Positions 33,122-43,556 of a stretch of DNA of 64,000 nt are shown one piece after another. Each line of letters starts with the position of its first letter. Position 1 is the first letter of the stretch. The DNA lies in NCBI GenBank assembly GCA_001898485.1, contig MKTY01000018.1, positions 287,191 to 351,190 of the forward strand. The letters run 5' to 3'. Origin of the DNA: Sphingobacteriales bacterium 46-32 (GTDB taxonomy: Bacteria > Bacteroidota > Bacteroidia > Chitinophagales > Chitinophagaceae). The notes under the pieces are model-generated. The model did no database searches. It had not been told where the DNA came from and saw only the letters and a program-made list of their open reading frames with translations. The position numbers were made by a program, and so were the translations under genes.

Positions 33122-33432
33122 ATGGATGATAAATCAGTGCAATTTGTCAGGGATTCCGCCCCTTTTTCGCCTGCTCAAAAGGAAGCGATGAGAGAAGAAA
33201 TAGTTAGACTGGTTGTACGAACACAGGGCTACGAACAAGAGATACGGGACAAAATGACCCAATTCTCCGAAAGTAAACTAATTCTGATCCGGAAAGGGCA
33301 ATGGATGCTGTCACGGCAGTAGGAGCAGAACAAGGTTACGTTTATGTCCTTGACGAGAGTAGCAATGTCATTCTGGTGCGACCTTCGGGTCACGACCTGT
33401 TGCCAGCGGCAAAACTCAGGCTTGGTATTTAG
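33122..33432 (+). pseudogene. Frameshifted OmpH/Skp-like C-terminal fragment
   Basis: The first frame (33122-33322) reads AQKEAMREEIVRLVVRTQGY and EIRDKMTQFSESKL, the coiled coil of OmpH/Skp chaperones. Near 33290 the reading frame shifts by -1 and the family C-terminus continues from 33301: MDAVTAVGAEQGYVYVLDES, then a terminal AKLRLGI and stop at 33430-33432. Signal peptide and N-terminal half are absent. It is therefore a truncated, frameshifted remnant within the accessory patch after tmRNA. Confidence 0.65.
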
Positions 33433-33478
33433 TAAGCCAATTTATATTTCAATTACGCAATAGTTAACTTGCATTATA

Positions 33479-34690
33479 ATGTTAAAAAGCCTGACCATGA
33501 GAATTCCCTCCCTCAGTATAATTTTTATCATAGTATGCGCCGGGTGTAAGTCGCAGAAACTGGAACCAAAGCAGTTGCTGGACTTAGTGAACTCCGCAAC
33601 CAGCAAGATCGAAAACGGATCCTATACGCTGCACAATAACTACTACCGCTCGGTCAATGGAGAGGATACGGTCTTTAAGAAAAACGTCATTCAGTGCAGG
33701 TTCAGGAAAAACGCCATCGAAAGATCGGTTGGCTTCCAGTTATATTCCAGTCGGGACGATAACTACCAGCAACTTTTTGATGGAGAATATTTTTATTCCC
33801 TGACTCCCTGGAACCAGACATTGGAGATATCATCTGTGATCACTTCGCCGGGAAAAATCAATGATCTTAAAAGCGATTATACCATTTACCCGTTTTTCAA
33901 GTATCTCAATGATGGCTTGCAATATTATAATACAGATAGCATGATTGGCAAAGTAATTATATTAGGTGAGGAAATGTTCAGAGGAGAGAAATGTTATAAA
34001 GTGGAGACATTACCAAGAAAGGCCCGGAACAAGATGAGGTCAGCACATTACTATTATATTTCCGCAAATACGTTCCTTCCTGTACGGAATTATGTCACAT
34101 TCGAAGACAGCACTGGAAAGGCCAGGGAAGTACAGGTGTTTGACGACTGGATCGGCGAGGTAAAATTTGACATTCCATCATCTGGGGGCTTCTTGAAATC
34201 TTCGCTGGGAAGTTATAACCGGGAAGTGAATGCAGATCTTCCCGCAGATAAACCGGTTAGCCTTCTCGCAATCGGAACCTATGCACCTGATTGGGAGTTG
34301 CCCTTGCTGGATGGAAGCAAATTGAATCTCTCGGGTTTGCGGGGAAAGATAGTGATCCTCGATTTCTGGTACAAAGCCTGCCTGCCCTGTCAGAAACAGA
34401 TGACTTCCCTGCAGGCCTTGCATGAAAAATATAAGGATAGTCCTGTGGCCTTTATCGGGATAAATACGAAGGATGACCCCGCGAGGGATAAGTTGTCCGC
34501 ATTTCTAACCAACAGAGGGATAACCATGCGATCCGCTTATCAGGGATCAAAAATTGAAGCAGACTATCATGTGACGGCATCTCCAGCCCTATTTGTAATC
34601 GATAAGACGGGAAAGATTGTTTATAATCTGGATGGATACTCTGACAAATTAATCGAGGATTTGAAGAGAGTCATTGATGAGCGACTTTAA
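33479..34690 (+). CDS. Lipoprotein with C-terminal TlpA-like thioredoxin domain
   Basis: 403 residues; an in-frame ATG at 33497 is also possible. The lipobox is IVCAGC with Cys23. Residues about 30-260 form a beta-rich domain resembling outer-membrane lipoprotein-sorting (LolA-like) folds. Residues about 265-403 are a TlpA/AhpC-type thioredoxin domain with C301-L-P-C304 (FWYKACLPCQKQM) and the cis-Pro in TASPALFVID. It should act in the periplasm or on the membrane as a thiol-disulfide oxidoreductase. It lies between the tmRNA 3' end and its downstream copy, so it may be part of a mobile or transferred segment. Confidence 0.8.
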   Translation: MLKSLTMRIPSLSIIFIIVCAGCKSQKLEPKQLLDLVNSATSKIENGSYTLHNNYYRSVNGEDTVFKKNVIQCRFRKNAIERSVGFQLYSSRDDNYQQLFDGEYFYSLTPWNQTLEISSVITSPGKINDLKSDYTIYPFFKYLNDGLQYYNTDSMIGKVIILGEEMFRGEKCYKVETLPRKARNKMRSAHYYYISANTFLPVRNYVTFEDSTGKAREVQVFDDWIGEVKFDIPSSGGFLKSSLGSYNREVNADLPADKPVSLLAIGTYAPDWELPLLDGSKLNLSGLRGKIVILDFWYKACLPCQKQMTSLQALHEKYKDSPVAFIGINTKDDPARDKLSAFLTNRGITMRSAYQGSKIEADYHVTASPALFVIDKTGKIVYNLDGYSDKLIEDLKRVIDERL

Positions 34691-34749
34691 CTTTCTTCCG
34701 CCACACAAGAACCGAAATATTATGGCAATCACCGGCAAAGTAGAGAGCA

Positions 34750-34887
34750 TTTCTTCACATTGCTCATTCTTCCTTACTTTTCATTCAGCAACAAGCCAAA
34801 AAAGAAGGAATCCTAACCGGTGGCCCTCTCGGTATTAAGCAAATTGGAGTGAACCAATCCGCTCAAGCATTGAAGCAATTTCAGTAA
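34750..34887 (+). pseudogene. Start-less coding remnant in a gene-free gap
   Basis: Within the gap 34691-35056 one open fragment ends KEGILTGGPLGIKQIGVNQS then AQALKQFQ and stop, with no start codon that gives a complete protein. I do not recognise the family. The rest of the gap holds the tmRNA 3'-end copy. Confidence 0.3.
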
Positions 34888-34910
34888 GGGTTCAATTGGA
34901 TGACAATGAA

Positions 34911-34957
34911 CTCCACAAAAGGAATGATCAGGTTTGATCGTCCCTTTTGTGTTTCCC
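34911..34957 (+). repeat. Copy of the tmRNA 3' end and terminator (attachment-site-like)
   Basis: CTCCACAAAAGGAATGATCA followed by GGTTTGATCGTCCCTTTT closely matches 32803-32843 (CTCCACGAAGGGGATGATCA and GGTTTGATCGTCCCCTTTT). Together they bracket about 2.1 kb. Islands that integrate at ssrA leave such duplicated 3' ends. Confidence 0.7.
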
Positions 34958-35056
34958 TTGCAACAATTTTGTTATCTGTGACCATCCGGTCAGCAGCATG
35001 CTGTAAGGCAGGCCCTCTATGGTTTCCAACCTCACCCTTAATACCTTTTGCAAAAA

Positions 35057-36175
35057 CTATTTGTTTAGCAGTTTCAAAAGTCGGGGGTATAGCTCATCAA
35101 TTTTTACATCCGGAGCTTCCGCCCTTACTTTTTCCAGGCTCGATATGAAAGTCTCCATTTTCGGGAAGCCGCGGTCTGTCATCAAACTGATCACACTGTT
35201 GCGCGTTTCTTGAAATAAAGCATTATCATAGTTGTCTTTGCAGTAGAGCAGGAATACACCAAAGGTCATATACTCATCGAAGACCTTTAGCGGGGCAGGG
35301 TAGGCATAGGTGCCTTCAGTCTTTTCGTTTACCCAAACCGCTCTGTTGCTGAGTGCGCTATCTATGCCCGCTTTATGGGCTTTTGAGGGCGGACCAACAT
35401 AATTATGGTCGATTTCTGTAAACATTACCCTTGTATTGAACACATCGTTCTGGATTTTTGAACGGCCAGGGGCGTGTTCCAGCGGGGGAAGTACCATGAG
35501 AATCTGCCTGAATCCTTTATCATTAAACTCAGTGGTATAGTTAAGTCCGTTGATCAGCGGTGAACAGAGAATCAGATAGCTGTTTATTCTGGTTTTGAAA
35601 TTCTTTTCGAGCCATTGCCACTGCCTGCCCAAATTTGCTCCGGACATATAATCGGAAATAACGCTGGCATAATAGGCCTTGTGCCGGCTATAGAACTTTT
35701 GGAACTTCGATTTTTTGGCGAATGCTTCGATTTCTTTCCTGTAAGTTTCCAGCGGATTGGTACTGATCACCATATTGGCTACGCCCTGAGCCGTGAAGAT
35801 ATAGTTTCGGTTGGGCTTCAACTTCGTTTTGGAAAGGTCATAAGTCATGGCATTTCCGGAAATGAAAATGTAGTAGTATAATGAAACGTTCAGGAGTGAA
35901 TCAAAGGTTTTGATGATAGGCTCATCTGCAAAAGGCCGGAAATGATTCAGGACGTCCTGGTAGTACTCAGTTTTCTGGTCAACCATGTCGTCGTTGCCTA
36001 GACCAGTTTGGGTTATGGCAAGCATAATATGCAATAGTTCTTTGAGCGGCGGAATTTCTACACGGGGCTTACCCTGGTTGGACTTTTGGAAAGCTTTGTC
36101 AAAGTTCACTTTTTCCTGTGCATCGACATGCAATGATCCTATTACAAGAAGCAGGATCAGAAGAGATTTTTTCAT
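35057..36175 (-). CDS. Secreted DUF4932-like protein
   Basis: 372 residues from the start at 36175, where a signal peptide begins (MKKSLLILLLVIGSLHVDAQ); the frame extends 15 codons further. The body is mainly helical. The segment RVMFTEIDHNYVGPPSK resembles the DUF4932 signature, in which a HExxH-like motif followed by NP is typical; here T253 stands in place of the first His (TEIDH), so metallopeptidase activity would be doubtful. The assignment rests on this motif and overall layout. A TATCTTTG promoter element lies upstream at 36218-36225 on the same strand. Confidence 0.6.
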   Translation of the reverse strand: MKKSLLILLLVIGSLHVDAQEKVNFDKAFQKSNQGKPRVEIPPLKELLHIMLAITQTGLGNDDMVDQKTEYYQDVLNHFRPFADEPIIKTFDSLLNVSLYYYIFISGNAMTYDLSKTKLKPNRNYIFTAQGVANMVISTNPLETYRKEIEAFAKKSKFQKFYSRHKAYYASVISDYMSGANLGRQWQWLEKNFKTRINSYLILCSPLINGLNYTTEFNDKGFRQILMVLPPLEHAPGRSKIQNDVFNTRVMFTEIDHNYVGPPSKAHKAGIDSALSNRAVWVNEKTEGTYAYPAPLKVFDEYMTFGVFLLYCKDNYDNALFQETRNSVISLMTDRGFPKMETFISSLEKVRAEAPDVKIDELYPRLLKLLNK

Positions 36176-36217
36176 CTGGGAACGGCGTGTTTTAAAAGTA
36201 TAACGAGCTGATTTTTG

Positions 36218-36225
36218 CAAAGATA
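36218..36225 (-). promoter_or_regulatory. -7 element of the DUF4932-like gene
   Basis: On the minus strand TATCTTTG matches the Bacteroidota -7 consensus TAnnTTTG. It lies 42 bp upstream of the signal-peptide start codon. Confidence 0.55.
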
Positions 36226-36252
36226 AAAATGTTCAGGGAGTTAAAGTAAGGA

Positions 36253-36333
36253 GACAGCATAAACCTTTGAAAGTGTAAGCAAGCCGTGTGTTGGATAATT
36301 AGCAAGTAAATATGAATATTCAAAACATTAAAT
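36253..36333 (+). repeat. Degenerate duplicate of a tmRNA 5' segment
   Basis: This 81-nt stretch matches tmRNA positions 32455-32534 at about 90% (seven substitutions and one inserted base by eye), starting at GACAGCATA, through TTTGAAAGTGTAAGCA and TTGGATAATTAGCA to CATTAAAT. The 5' acceptor strand, tag codons and 3' half are absent, so it cannot form a functional tmRNA. The rest of the gap to 36470 holds only a start-less fragment (36343-36457) that reads YLYSPNGNKRFELQRYDLQ at its end. Confidence 0.85.
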
Positions 36334-36469
36334 TAAATAACTATACGCAGCCGTTGAAGCTATTCTGAAATGCGGGTCGAGAACACTGGGTAGCCGGTAC
36401 CTGTATAGCCCCAACGGCAATAAACGTTTCGAATTACAGCGGTATGATTTGCAATAACTAAGGTTTTTT

Positions 36470-36513
36470 TTGCCAAATGACAAGTGTATGGCAAACAACA
36501 ATTTCTAACTTTG
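36470..36513 (+). promoter_or_regulatory. Predicted Crp/Fnr-family operator and promoter of the regulator gene
   Basis: TTGCCAAATGACAA (36470-36483) is an imperfect dyad; 22 bp later comes TAACTTTG (36506-36513), a -7 element. The ATG is only 5 bp beyond, so the transcript would be almost leaderless. The same dyad in reverse orientation lies at 37097-37110 with the same 22-bp gap. Confidence 0.6.
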
Positions 36514-36517
36514 CTAA

Positions 36518-38124
<1,607 letters not shown>

Positions 38125-38204
38125 TAACAAGAAAGCAAATTCCAGAAAACGGCTATTAAAACCGGTATAAACTGGTTCAAATGAAGTATGGCTATTTAGC
38201 TTAT

Positions 38205-38236
38205 AGGGTTGATCATTTTTGATCAGCCCTTTTTTG
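38205..38236 (+). terminator. Terminator after the aldo/keto reductase
   Basis: AGGGTTGATCA (38205-38215) pairs with TGATCAGCCCT (38220-38230), loop of 4 T, followed by a T run. The downstream TGTTTCCCTT matches the stretch after the tmRNA 3'-end copy at 34911. The gap to 38404 shows nothing else. Confidence 0.8.
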
Positions 38237-38403
38237 TTTCCCTTAATTCAGGAAAAACAGTATGCGCAGCAAATAAATTTCAGCATAAACCCCGCCTTTA
38301 CCTTTTTAACCCTTTTTCCCGCCTGCTTAAAACTTTTTGCAGCAGGCCAGGTTTGTAGATTATAAATTTATTATATATATTGTCGGGCGATTAAACCATC
38401 CTT

Positions 38404-38754
38404 ATGCCCGATTTCTCTGATAAAGCTATCCATGATTGGCTGCCCCTGTATAATACGCTATTACCTTTTTATACGGGTATGGACGTACTTATTGAGGAGG
38501 TACGGAACCATTTAGCGTATGAGGATGCCGAAAAAAGTACCCCTAAAAACATAAGCGTTTTGCTCGCAGGTGATATTCCTTTCATAAGGGCGAAAGACGT
38601 ATTGCTGAAAACTGCGTCATACCCAGGATCACCTGAAATGCCTCAACCTGTGTTTTATACAAACCAGGCGTATCCGGGTTGCAGTATAACAGGCGACTAT
38701 ACTGATAAAAACATCTTTTCAAAAACACCATCATATCTGCCATCTAAATTTTAA
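38404..38754 (+). CDS. Hypothetical 116-residue protein
   Basis: No signal, membrane helix or recognised motif. It begins MPDFSDKAIHDWLPLYNTLL and contains an acidic helical part, then a Pro/Tyr-rich second half (YPGSPEMPQPVFYTNQAYPG). It stops 2 bp before the ATG of the repeat protein downstream, so the two are very likely co-translated and may act together. It could be a fragment of a longer ancestor, but the start and stop look normal. Confidence 0.6.
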   Translation: MPDFSDKAIHDWLPLYNTLLPFYTGMDVLIEEVRNHLAYEDAEKSTPKNISVLLAGDIPFIRAKDVLLKTASYPGSPEMPQPVFYTNQAYPGCSITGDYTDKNIFSKTPSYLPSKF

Positions 38755-38756
38755 CA

Positions 38757-40064
38757 ATGAGAGGACAAATTTTTAAAATAGTAACGGCGTCATTTTTTTT
38801 GTTTTGCTTAACGGTTACGGGATATGCCCAGGATTATAAGCAAGAGTTGTTGGCACTCAACGGCTATTTGAAAAAAATAAATGGTGCCGGTTTTGATAGC
38901 ATATCTATTAAAGATGGAGAATTGACCAGGTATTACCGGCAGTACTACTATAAGGTAAAAATAAAAGATTTAGCGGGTGGAGAACTTTTGAAAAAGGAAA
39001 AAGAGTTTAAGGTTAATTGTGTTGATGGAACTAACTGTGTCTATAATTCGTTCAGTGAAAGAAACGATAAACAACTTAGATTTTCTTATAAGTTCGAACA
39101 ATTAGATACTATCAGTGTGTTGTTTGCTAATCTTATAGAAGCTTACAGGGGAAATAAGCCGGTTGTGAATAATAATGCTTCAATACAAGCCAAAAAACAG
39201 GATCGGTTAAGCAGGGAAGAAGCGCTTAGTAATCTGAATCAATATTTAACAACGTTTGATAATGACCGGTTTTCTGGAATTGAAATTAAAGATGAATACT
39301 TGTATAATAATTATAAAACGGGAAAATACGAAAAAGTAAAAATCACTGATCTTGGAAATATTGTGCTGCATGAAAGTCTAAAAAGTATTACCTGGGGATG
39401 CAAGGGCAGAAATTGTATTTATGTTTCTGACAATAAGGATTATCGCACTTCCATGTATTTCCGTTCCGGTACCGGTAAGGATATTAAGAAACTGAAAGAG
39501 TTGTTGGACGAGCTGGCTGTAGCATTAAACGTTCAAAATACCAGTGTGAGTAAATACGCATCAAATAATACGGATGCGGGAAAAAAACAGTCCGGTGATA
39601 GTGATGAGGATTTTTTGGGATTGGCAGTCGATACGCCTAAACAAACCACCAAAGAGGCAGCTACTCCGCAAAGTCAACCTGGTAATAATGCAATTTCTCA
39701 AAACTCTGAAATAAAAGCCTTATTGTCTAAAATCAATAATTACCTCAGCGAAAATTCGGTGAAATTGAAAAGTGTGGAGATGAAAGACGGTAAAGTGTTT
39801 TTTAATTTTAAAATGGGTTTACGTACCGAAAGCCAAAGTATAAGCGTAAGTGATTTTGCAAAGCAGGTTAAAATTGAAGACGTTAGTATTTTTTCGAATA
39901 AAGAAGTAAGAATGAGCAGCATAGACAAAAAAGAAATCTTCTTCAGCTCATTTTCAAATCAGTATATGAAGTTTGTCACACTTTCAAATGATGCAGAAGA
40001 TAATCAGATACAGCTCAAAAAGCTGGTGACTGACCTGCAAACTTCAATAAAATCCAAACTATAA
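38757..40064 (+). CDS. Secreted protein with three tandem repeats of an unknown domain
   Basis: 435 residues with a signal peptide (about residues 1-25, FFLFCLTVTGYAQ). The mature part holds three diverged copies of a domain of about 105 residues: LNGYLKKINGAGFDSISIKD (from about residue 33), LNQYLTTFDNDRFSGIEIKD (about 161) and INNYLSENSVKLKSVEMKDG (about 326), each followed by strands with a VKIxDL-like segment. Repeats one and two carry paired Cys (CVDGTNC, CKGRNC). A low-complexity Thr/Gln/Asn linker separates repeats two and three. No family is recognised. It follows a small gene by 2 bp. Confidence 0.75.
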   Translation: MRGQIFKIVTASFFLFCLTVTGYAQDYKQELLALNGYLKKINGAGFDSISIKDGELTRYYRQYYYKVKIKDLAGGELLKKEKEFKVNCVDGTNCVYNSFSERNDKQLRFSYKFEQLDTISVLFANLIEAYRGNKPVVNNNASIQAKKQDRLSREEALSNLNQYLTTFDNDRFSGIEIKDEYLYNNYKTGKYEKVKITDLGNIVLHESLKSITWGCKGRNCIYVSDNKDYRTSMYFRSGTGKDIKKLKELLDELAVALNVQNTSVSKYASNNTDAGKKQSGDSDEDFLGLAVDTPKQTTKEAATPQSQPGNNAISQNSEIKALLSKINNYLSENSVKLKSVEMKDGKVFFNFKMGLRTESQSISVSDFAKQVKIEDVSIFSNKEVRMSSIDKKEIFFSSFSNQYMKFVTLSNDAEDNQIQLKKLVTDLQTSIKSKL

Positions 40065-40271
40065 TAAGAGCCAGGCAGCCCCGGCCTGGTGCTGTCTGTG
40101 TTATAAGTACCAGCCATAGTTTTGGCCTGTTATACAATGGTTGACCTTAGTGCCTGATTTCTGCAAATTCAATACGAAGATTACTGTTGAAGGCATTATG
40201 TCCGATTGGCTGCTGGGATATAAGCTTTAGAGGCTTCTCCATTTATTATATTACTTCATTCTCTTTCAATT

Positions 40272-40303
40272 AAGATTACCTGTCAGGTCAAATAGTGAGG
40301 TTT
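40272..40303. repeat. Second copy of a 32-bp dispersed repeat with a core palindrome
   Basis: AAGATTACCTGTCAGGTCAA followed by ATAGTGAGGTTT matches 14453-14484 with only a few differences. The core ACCTGTCAGGT is palindromic here. The surrounding gap 40065-40381 otherwise holds only a short hairpin (CCAGGC/GCCTGG near 40071-40089) after the previous stop. Confidence 0.7.
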
Positions 40304-40381
40304 ACATAGTGGGCAACCGGGTTCCTGGGTTATATTTTAGCAAATGATTATATTTAGCGTAATAACCTACCTGTCCTGCAT

Positions 40382-42646
40382 ATGCGCCGAACTATTTTTT
40401 TGTTGATGCTGTGTTTTTTTTGTCTTGCAGGGCTAAGCCAGTCTGTGGTGCCTTTATCTCCGCCGTCACCCGCAAAGATTAATACGCTAATAACTGAATT
40501 GTCGAAAGCGGAAACAAAGGGCAGCAAACGGGTAGACCTGCTAAATGAACTGGTTGATGCGACCGGCAAGCGCGACCTGGAAAAAGCTGTCTCACATACG
40601 CAGGAAGCAAAAGCGCTTGCCTCACAAATCGGATATAAATCAGGCCTTGCCAGAAGCACCCAAAACCTGGCAGATTTACGTATGGCAGAGGGACGCCAGG
40701 AAGAGGCCATTTTACTGTTTAATGAAGCCGCTGTTATCTATCGGGAGGAAAAACGAATGCTGAATGCTGGCATATGTTATCATGGTCTGGCCAGTTTGTA
40801 CAATAACATGAACCGAAACAAATTGGCCACTGAATACTTTTTGAAGGCTTTGGATATTTTCAGCGGACTGAACGAATACAGGAGGGCAGGAGCGGTGCAT
40901 AACAATATAGGACGTATGTTTCAGGCCATCGGAAACAAAGAAAAGGCAATTGAACATTATAAAGAATCACTCCGTATAGCTGAGGCGAACCGTTTTTTTG
41001 ATATGGTAGTCATGTCTCAGAACAATATTTCTTCTTATTATACCGACAGAAAAGAATTTGTTCAGGCAGAGCAAACATTGTTGCGTGTATTGAAGGACAC
41101 CGCATCCAGGAGTTTTGAGCCGCAGCTTTTTCAGGCGCTGGCAATTACTTACAGTAAAATGGAACGGGTTAATGATGCCCTGTTTTATTTTAACCGGATA
41201 CTGGAGCATCCGCTGACGCGCAGGCCATCGCCTGAAGAAATGATGGCTCATGGCAATATGGCTACTCTTTACCTTCAATCCGGTCAGCTTGAGAAAGCGG
41301 AAGAGTATGCATTGAAAGCGGTAACATTTGCAAGGAGTATACGTCAGCCACATATAGCGGCCTTTCAGCAAATCAGGTTGGCGGATATTTATGCAGCCCG
41401 GCAAAAATTGCAGGAAGCCATTGTTCTGTATGAAGAATCCCTGCCACGGTTGAACTACGCACAGACTGATCCTTTTACAGTAGAAAAAATGCACAGGAAT
41501 CTTATTGATCTGTATGGCCGTGACAACGATTCTGCAGGAATGCTGCGTGCGCATCTGCGACTGACACAATTTAAGGATAGCATTACGAGTGCCGATGTGA
41601 GAAAGCAGATCGCAAGCCTGCACATTCAATATGAAACGGAAAAAAAGGAACAGCAGATAGAAATCCTCAGCAAAGATAAGTTGCTTCAGCGTGCACTGTT
41701 TGATCAGCAACAGTTAGCATTTCTGGCCCGGGAAAAAGAAGATGATCTTGTTCTCCTCCAGACCAGCAATGAACTGCAATCGGCTAAGTTAAATGAGCAG
41801 GCCGCACGGTTTGCAGCGGAACAAAAGGCCAATGACCTGGCGACGCTTAGCAGTCAAAAGGAAATTGTTGAAAAGAATTCGATCATTCAGCAGGAAAAGC
41901 TGAAACAGCACCGGATCATCAGCTATTCATTCATCGGACTTGCCGTGCTGCTCCTGGCGCTGGGTATGGTTTTGTTAAGCCGATACCGCCTGAAGCAAAA
42001 GGCAAATATAGAATTGAACCGGAAAAACGAAAAGATTGAATTGCTGATGCATGAGGTGCATCACCGTGTTAAAAACAATATGCAGTTGGTCTCAAGCCTA
42101 CTAAGTCTGCAGTCTATGCGAATGCCCGATAGTGATGCTAAAGCAGCAGTACAGCAGGGGCAACAACGGGTAGAGGCGATGGCCATGATTCACCGGGATC
42201 TTTATATGCAGGATGAAATTGCCAGTGTAAACGTTAAAAAATACCTGAACGACCTTATCCAGAACCTGGTTCAGTCAAACGATCATACTGGTATCAGGCC
42301 TGCATTGAAGTTGGATATTGCGGATGTGATACTGGATGTGGATACGGCTGTTCCTTTGGGATTAATTGCGAATGAACTGGTGACAAACTCATTAAAGTAC
42401 GGGTTTAAAAATAATGCCGGCCCTTTGCTTGAAGTCAGTTTAATTCAAACAGGGGCAGGGGGGCTTGTAATGACTGTAAACGATAATGGTCCCGGATTTA
42501 TAGCCAAAGACACATCCAACTCCTTCGGCTTGCGCATGGTTCATGCGCTCACACGACAATTGAAGGGCGTAATAAGCACCACTGCAGATAGGGGTACGCA
42601 ACATACGCTGACAATCCCTTTTACACATCAACCTGGTAATAACTGA
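40382..42646 (+). CDS. TPR-containing membrane histidine kinase (HisKA_2 type)
   Basis: 754 residues. A signal peptide (MRRTIFLLMLCFFCLAGLSQ) leads into about seven TPR repeats (residues about 60-410) in the periplasm, then a coiled coil (about 410-510), one membrane helix (IISYSFIGLAVLLLALGMVL), and a HisKA_2/HATPase_c kinase. The H-box EVHHRVKNNMQLVSSLLSLQ contains H560 and H561, the HisKA_2 signature; ATP-binding boxes are NELVTNSLKYGF and DNGPGF. It belongs to the Bacteroidota family of TPR kinases paired with LytTR regulators. It ends 2 bp before its regulator gene. The periplasmic TPR part is the likely sensor. Confidence 0.93.
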   Translation: MRRTIFLLMLCFFCLAGLSQSVVPLSPPSPAKINTLITELSKAETKGSKRVDLLNELVDATGKRDLEKAVSHTQEAKALASQIGYKSGLARSTQNLADLRMAEGRQEEAILLFNEAAVIYREEKRMLNAGICYHGLASLYNNMNRNKLATEYFLKALDIFSGLNEYRRAGAVHNNIGRMFQAIGNKEKAIEHYKESLRIAEANRFFDMVVMSQNNISSYYTDRKEFVQAEQTLLRVLKDTASRSFEPQLFQALAITYSKMERVNDALFYFNRILEHPLTRRPSPEEMMAHGNMATLYLQSGQLEKAEEYALKAVTFARSIRQPHIAAFQQIRLADIYAARQKLQEAIVLYEESLPRLNYAQTDPFTVEKMHRNLIDLYGRDNDSAGMLRAHLRLTQFKDSITSADVRKQIASLHIQYETEKKEQQIEILSKDKLLQRALFDQQQLAFLAREKEDDLVLLQTSNELQSAKLNEQAARFAAEQKANDLATLSSQKEIVEKNSIIQQEKLKQHRIISYSFIGLAVLLLALGMVLLSRYRLKQKANIELNRKNEKIELLMHEVHHRVKNNMQLVSSLLSLQSMRMPDSDAKAAVQQGQQRVEAMAMIHRDLYMQDEIASVNVKKYLNDLIQNLVQSNDHTGIRPALKLDIADVILDVDTAVPLGLIANELVTNSLKYGFKNNAGPLLEVSLIQTGAGGLVMTVNDNGPGFIAKDTSNSFGLRMVHALTRQLKGVISTTADRGTQHTLTIPFTHQPGNN

Positions 42647-42648
42647 TT

Positions 42649-43392
42649 ATGGACCGTATCAAAATACTAATTGTGGAAGATGAGCTCGTAGTAGCGGAGG
42701 ATATTGCAGGGCGGCTGGAGTTATGTGGCTATGAAATTGCCGGAATTGCGGATTCTTCTGAACAGGCGGTAGAAATTGCCTGCCGGCAAAAGCCGGATCT
42801 TTGCCTCGTTGATATCCGTATCAGGGGGGCGGTTGATGGGATTGATACTGTTTTATTGTTAACTCAAAAGCTGGGAACCGGAGTACCGGTTATCTATTTA
42901 ACGGCATTCTCAGATGCAGCTATTCTCAATAAAGCAAAGTTGACCTATCCGGCTGCATTCATCGTTAAGCCATTTCGGGATCGCGAACTACAAATAGCAA
43001 TTGAGCTGGCCCTTCAGAATGCTGAGCGTATGCATAAGCGTATTGAACCGGATGGCGATAGTAAGGAATTATTCAGGCTGGATGACCGGTTTTTCCTTAA
43101 AATCGGTAACCGGTTTGAGAAGGTTTATATCGCGGATGTAGCCTGGCTGGCGGCCGAACGCAGTTACTGCGAGATCGTAACCTCCCGCAAGCGATACACC
43201 GTAGCCAGCAATCTGAGCCAGCTGGCGGCCAAACTGGAGCATCCATCCCTGGTTAGGGTTCATCGCTCCTTTATGGTAAACCTTGAGCACATCGACGCGT
43301 TTGAAGGTAATAGTGTGCTTATTCGGCAACAGGAAATCCCGGTGAGTTCCAATTACAAAGATGATTTTCTAAAGCGCTTCCGCTTTCTGTAA
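42649..43392 (+). CDS. LytTR-type response regulator
   Basis: 247 residues. The receiver domain (1-125) has acidic residues D11 and E10, phosphoacceptor D55 (CLVDIRIRG), T85 and K107 (IVKPF). The LytTR DNA-binding domain (about 140-247) shows VAWLAAERSYCEIVTSRKRY and LVRVHRSFMVNLEHIDAF. It should be phosphorylated by the TPR kinase encoded 2 bp upstream and bind DNA through the LytTR beta fold. Target genes are unknown; the secreted proteins downstream are candidates. Confidence 0.95.
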   Translation: MDRIKILIVEDELVVAEDIAGRLELCGYEIAGIADSSEQAVEIACRQKPDLCLVDIRIRGAVDGIDTVLLLTQKLGTGVPVIYLTAFSDAAILNKAKLTYPAAFIVKPFRDRELQIAIELALQNAERMHKRIEPDGDSKELFRLDDRFFLKIGNRFEKVYIADVAWLAAERSYCEIVTSRKRYTVASNLSQLAAKLEHPSLVRVHRSFMVNLEHIDAFEGNSVLIRQQEIPVSSNYKDDFLKRFRFL

Positions 43393-43556
43393 GCCATACG
43401 GCCGTATCGGTCTATAATTCTTCTCTTTTTTGTTTGGAGAACAAATTCCCGCACAGGCAAAGAAAATGCCCTCGGCGGGAAAACAGACTTTTCCTGGCAA
43501 TTGAAGCCAGGGAACTTTAGCCTGTTAACCCTCGCTAAAACAAACCTAAAAAGAGA

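Noticed and set aside
32777..34957. Short frames at 32777-32962 and 34900-35148 with the shared protein string STKGMIRFDRP
   Set aside because: The similarity comes from the duplicated tmRNA 3' end and terminator, which are non-coding; the frames run through the terminator hairpin.
36343..36457. Excisionase-like fragment ending RFELQRYDLQ
   Set aside because: It has an upstream stop and no start, and the likeness to helix-turn-helix excisionases is too short to support a call.
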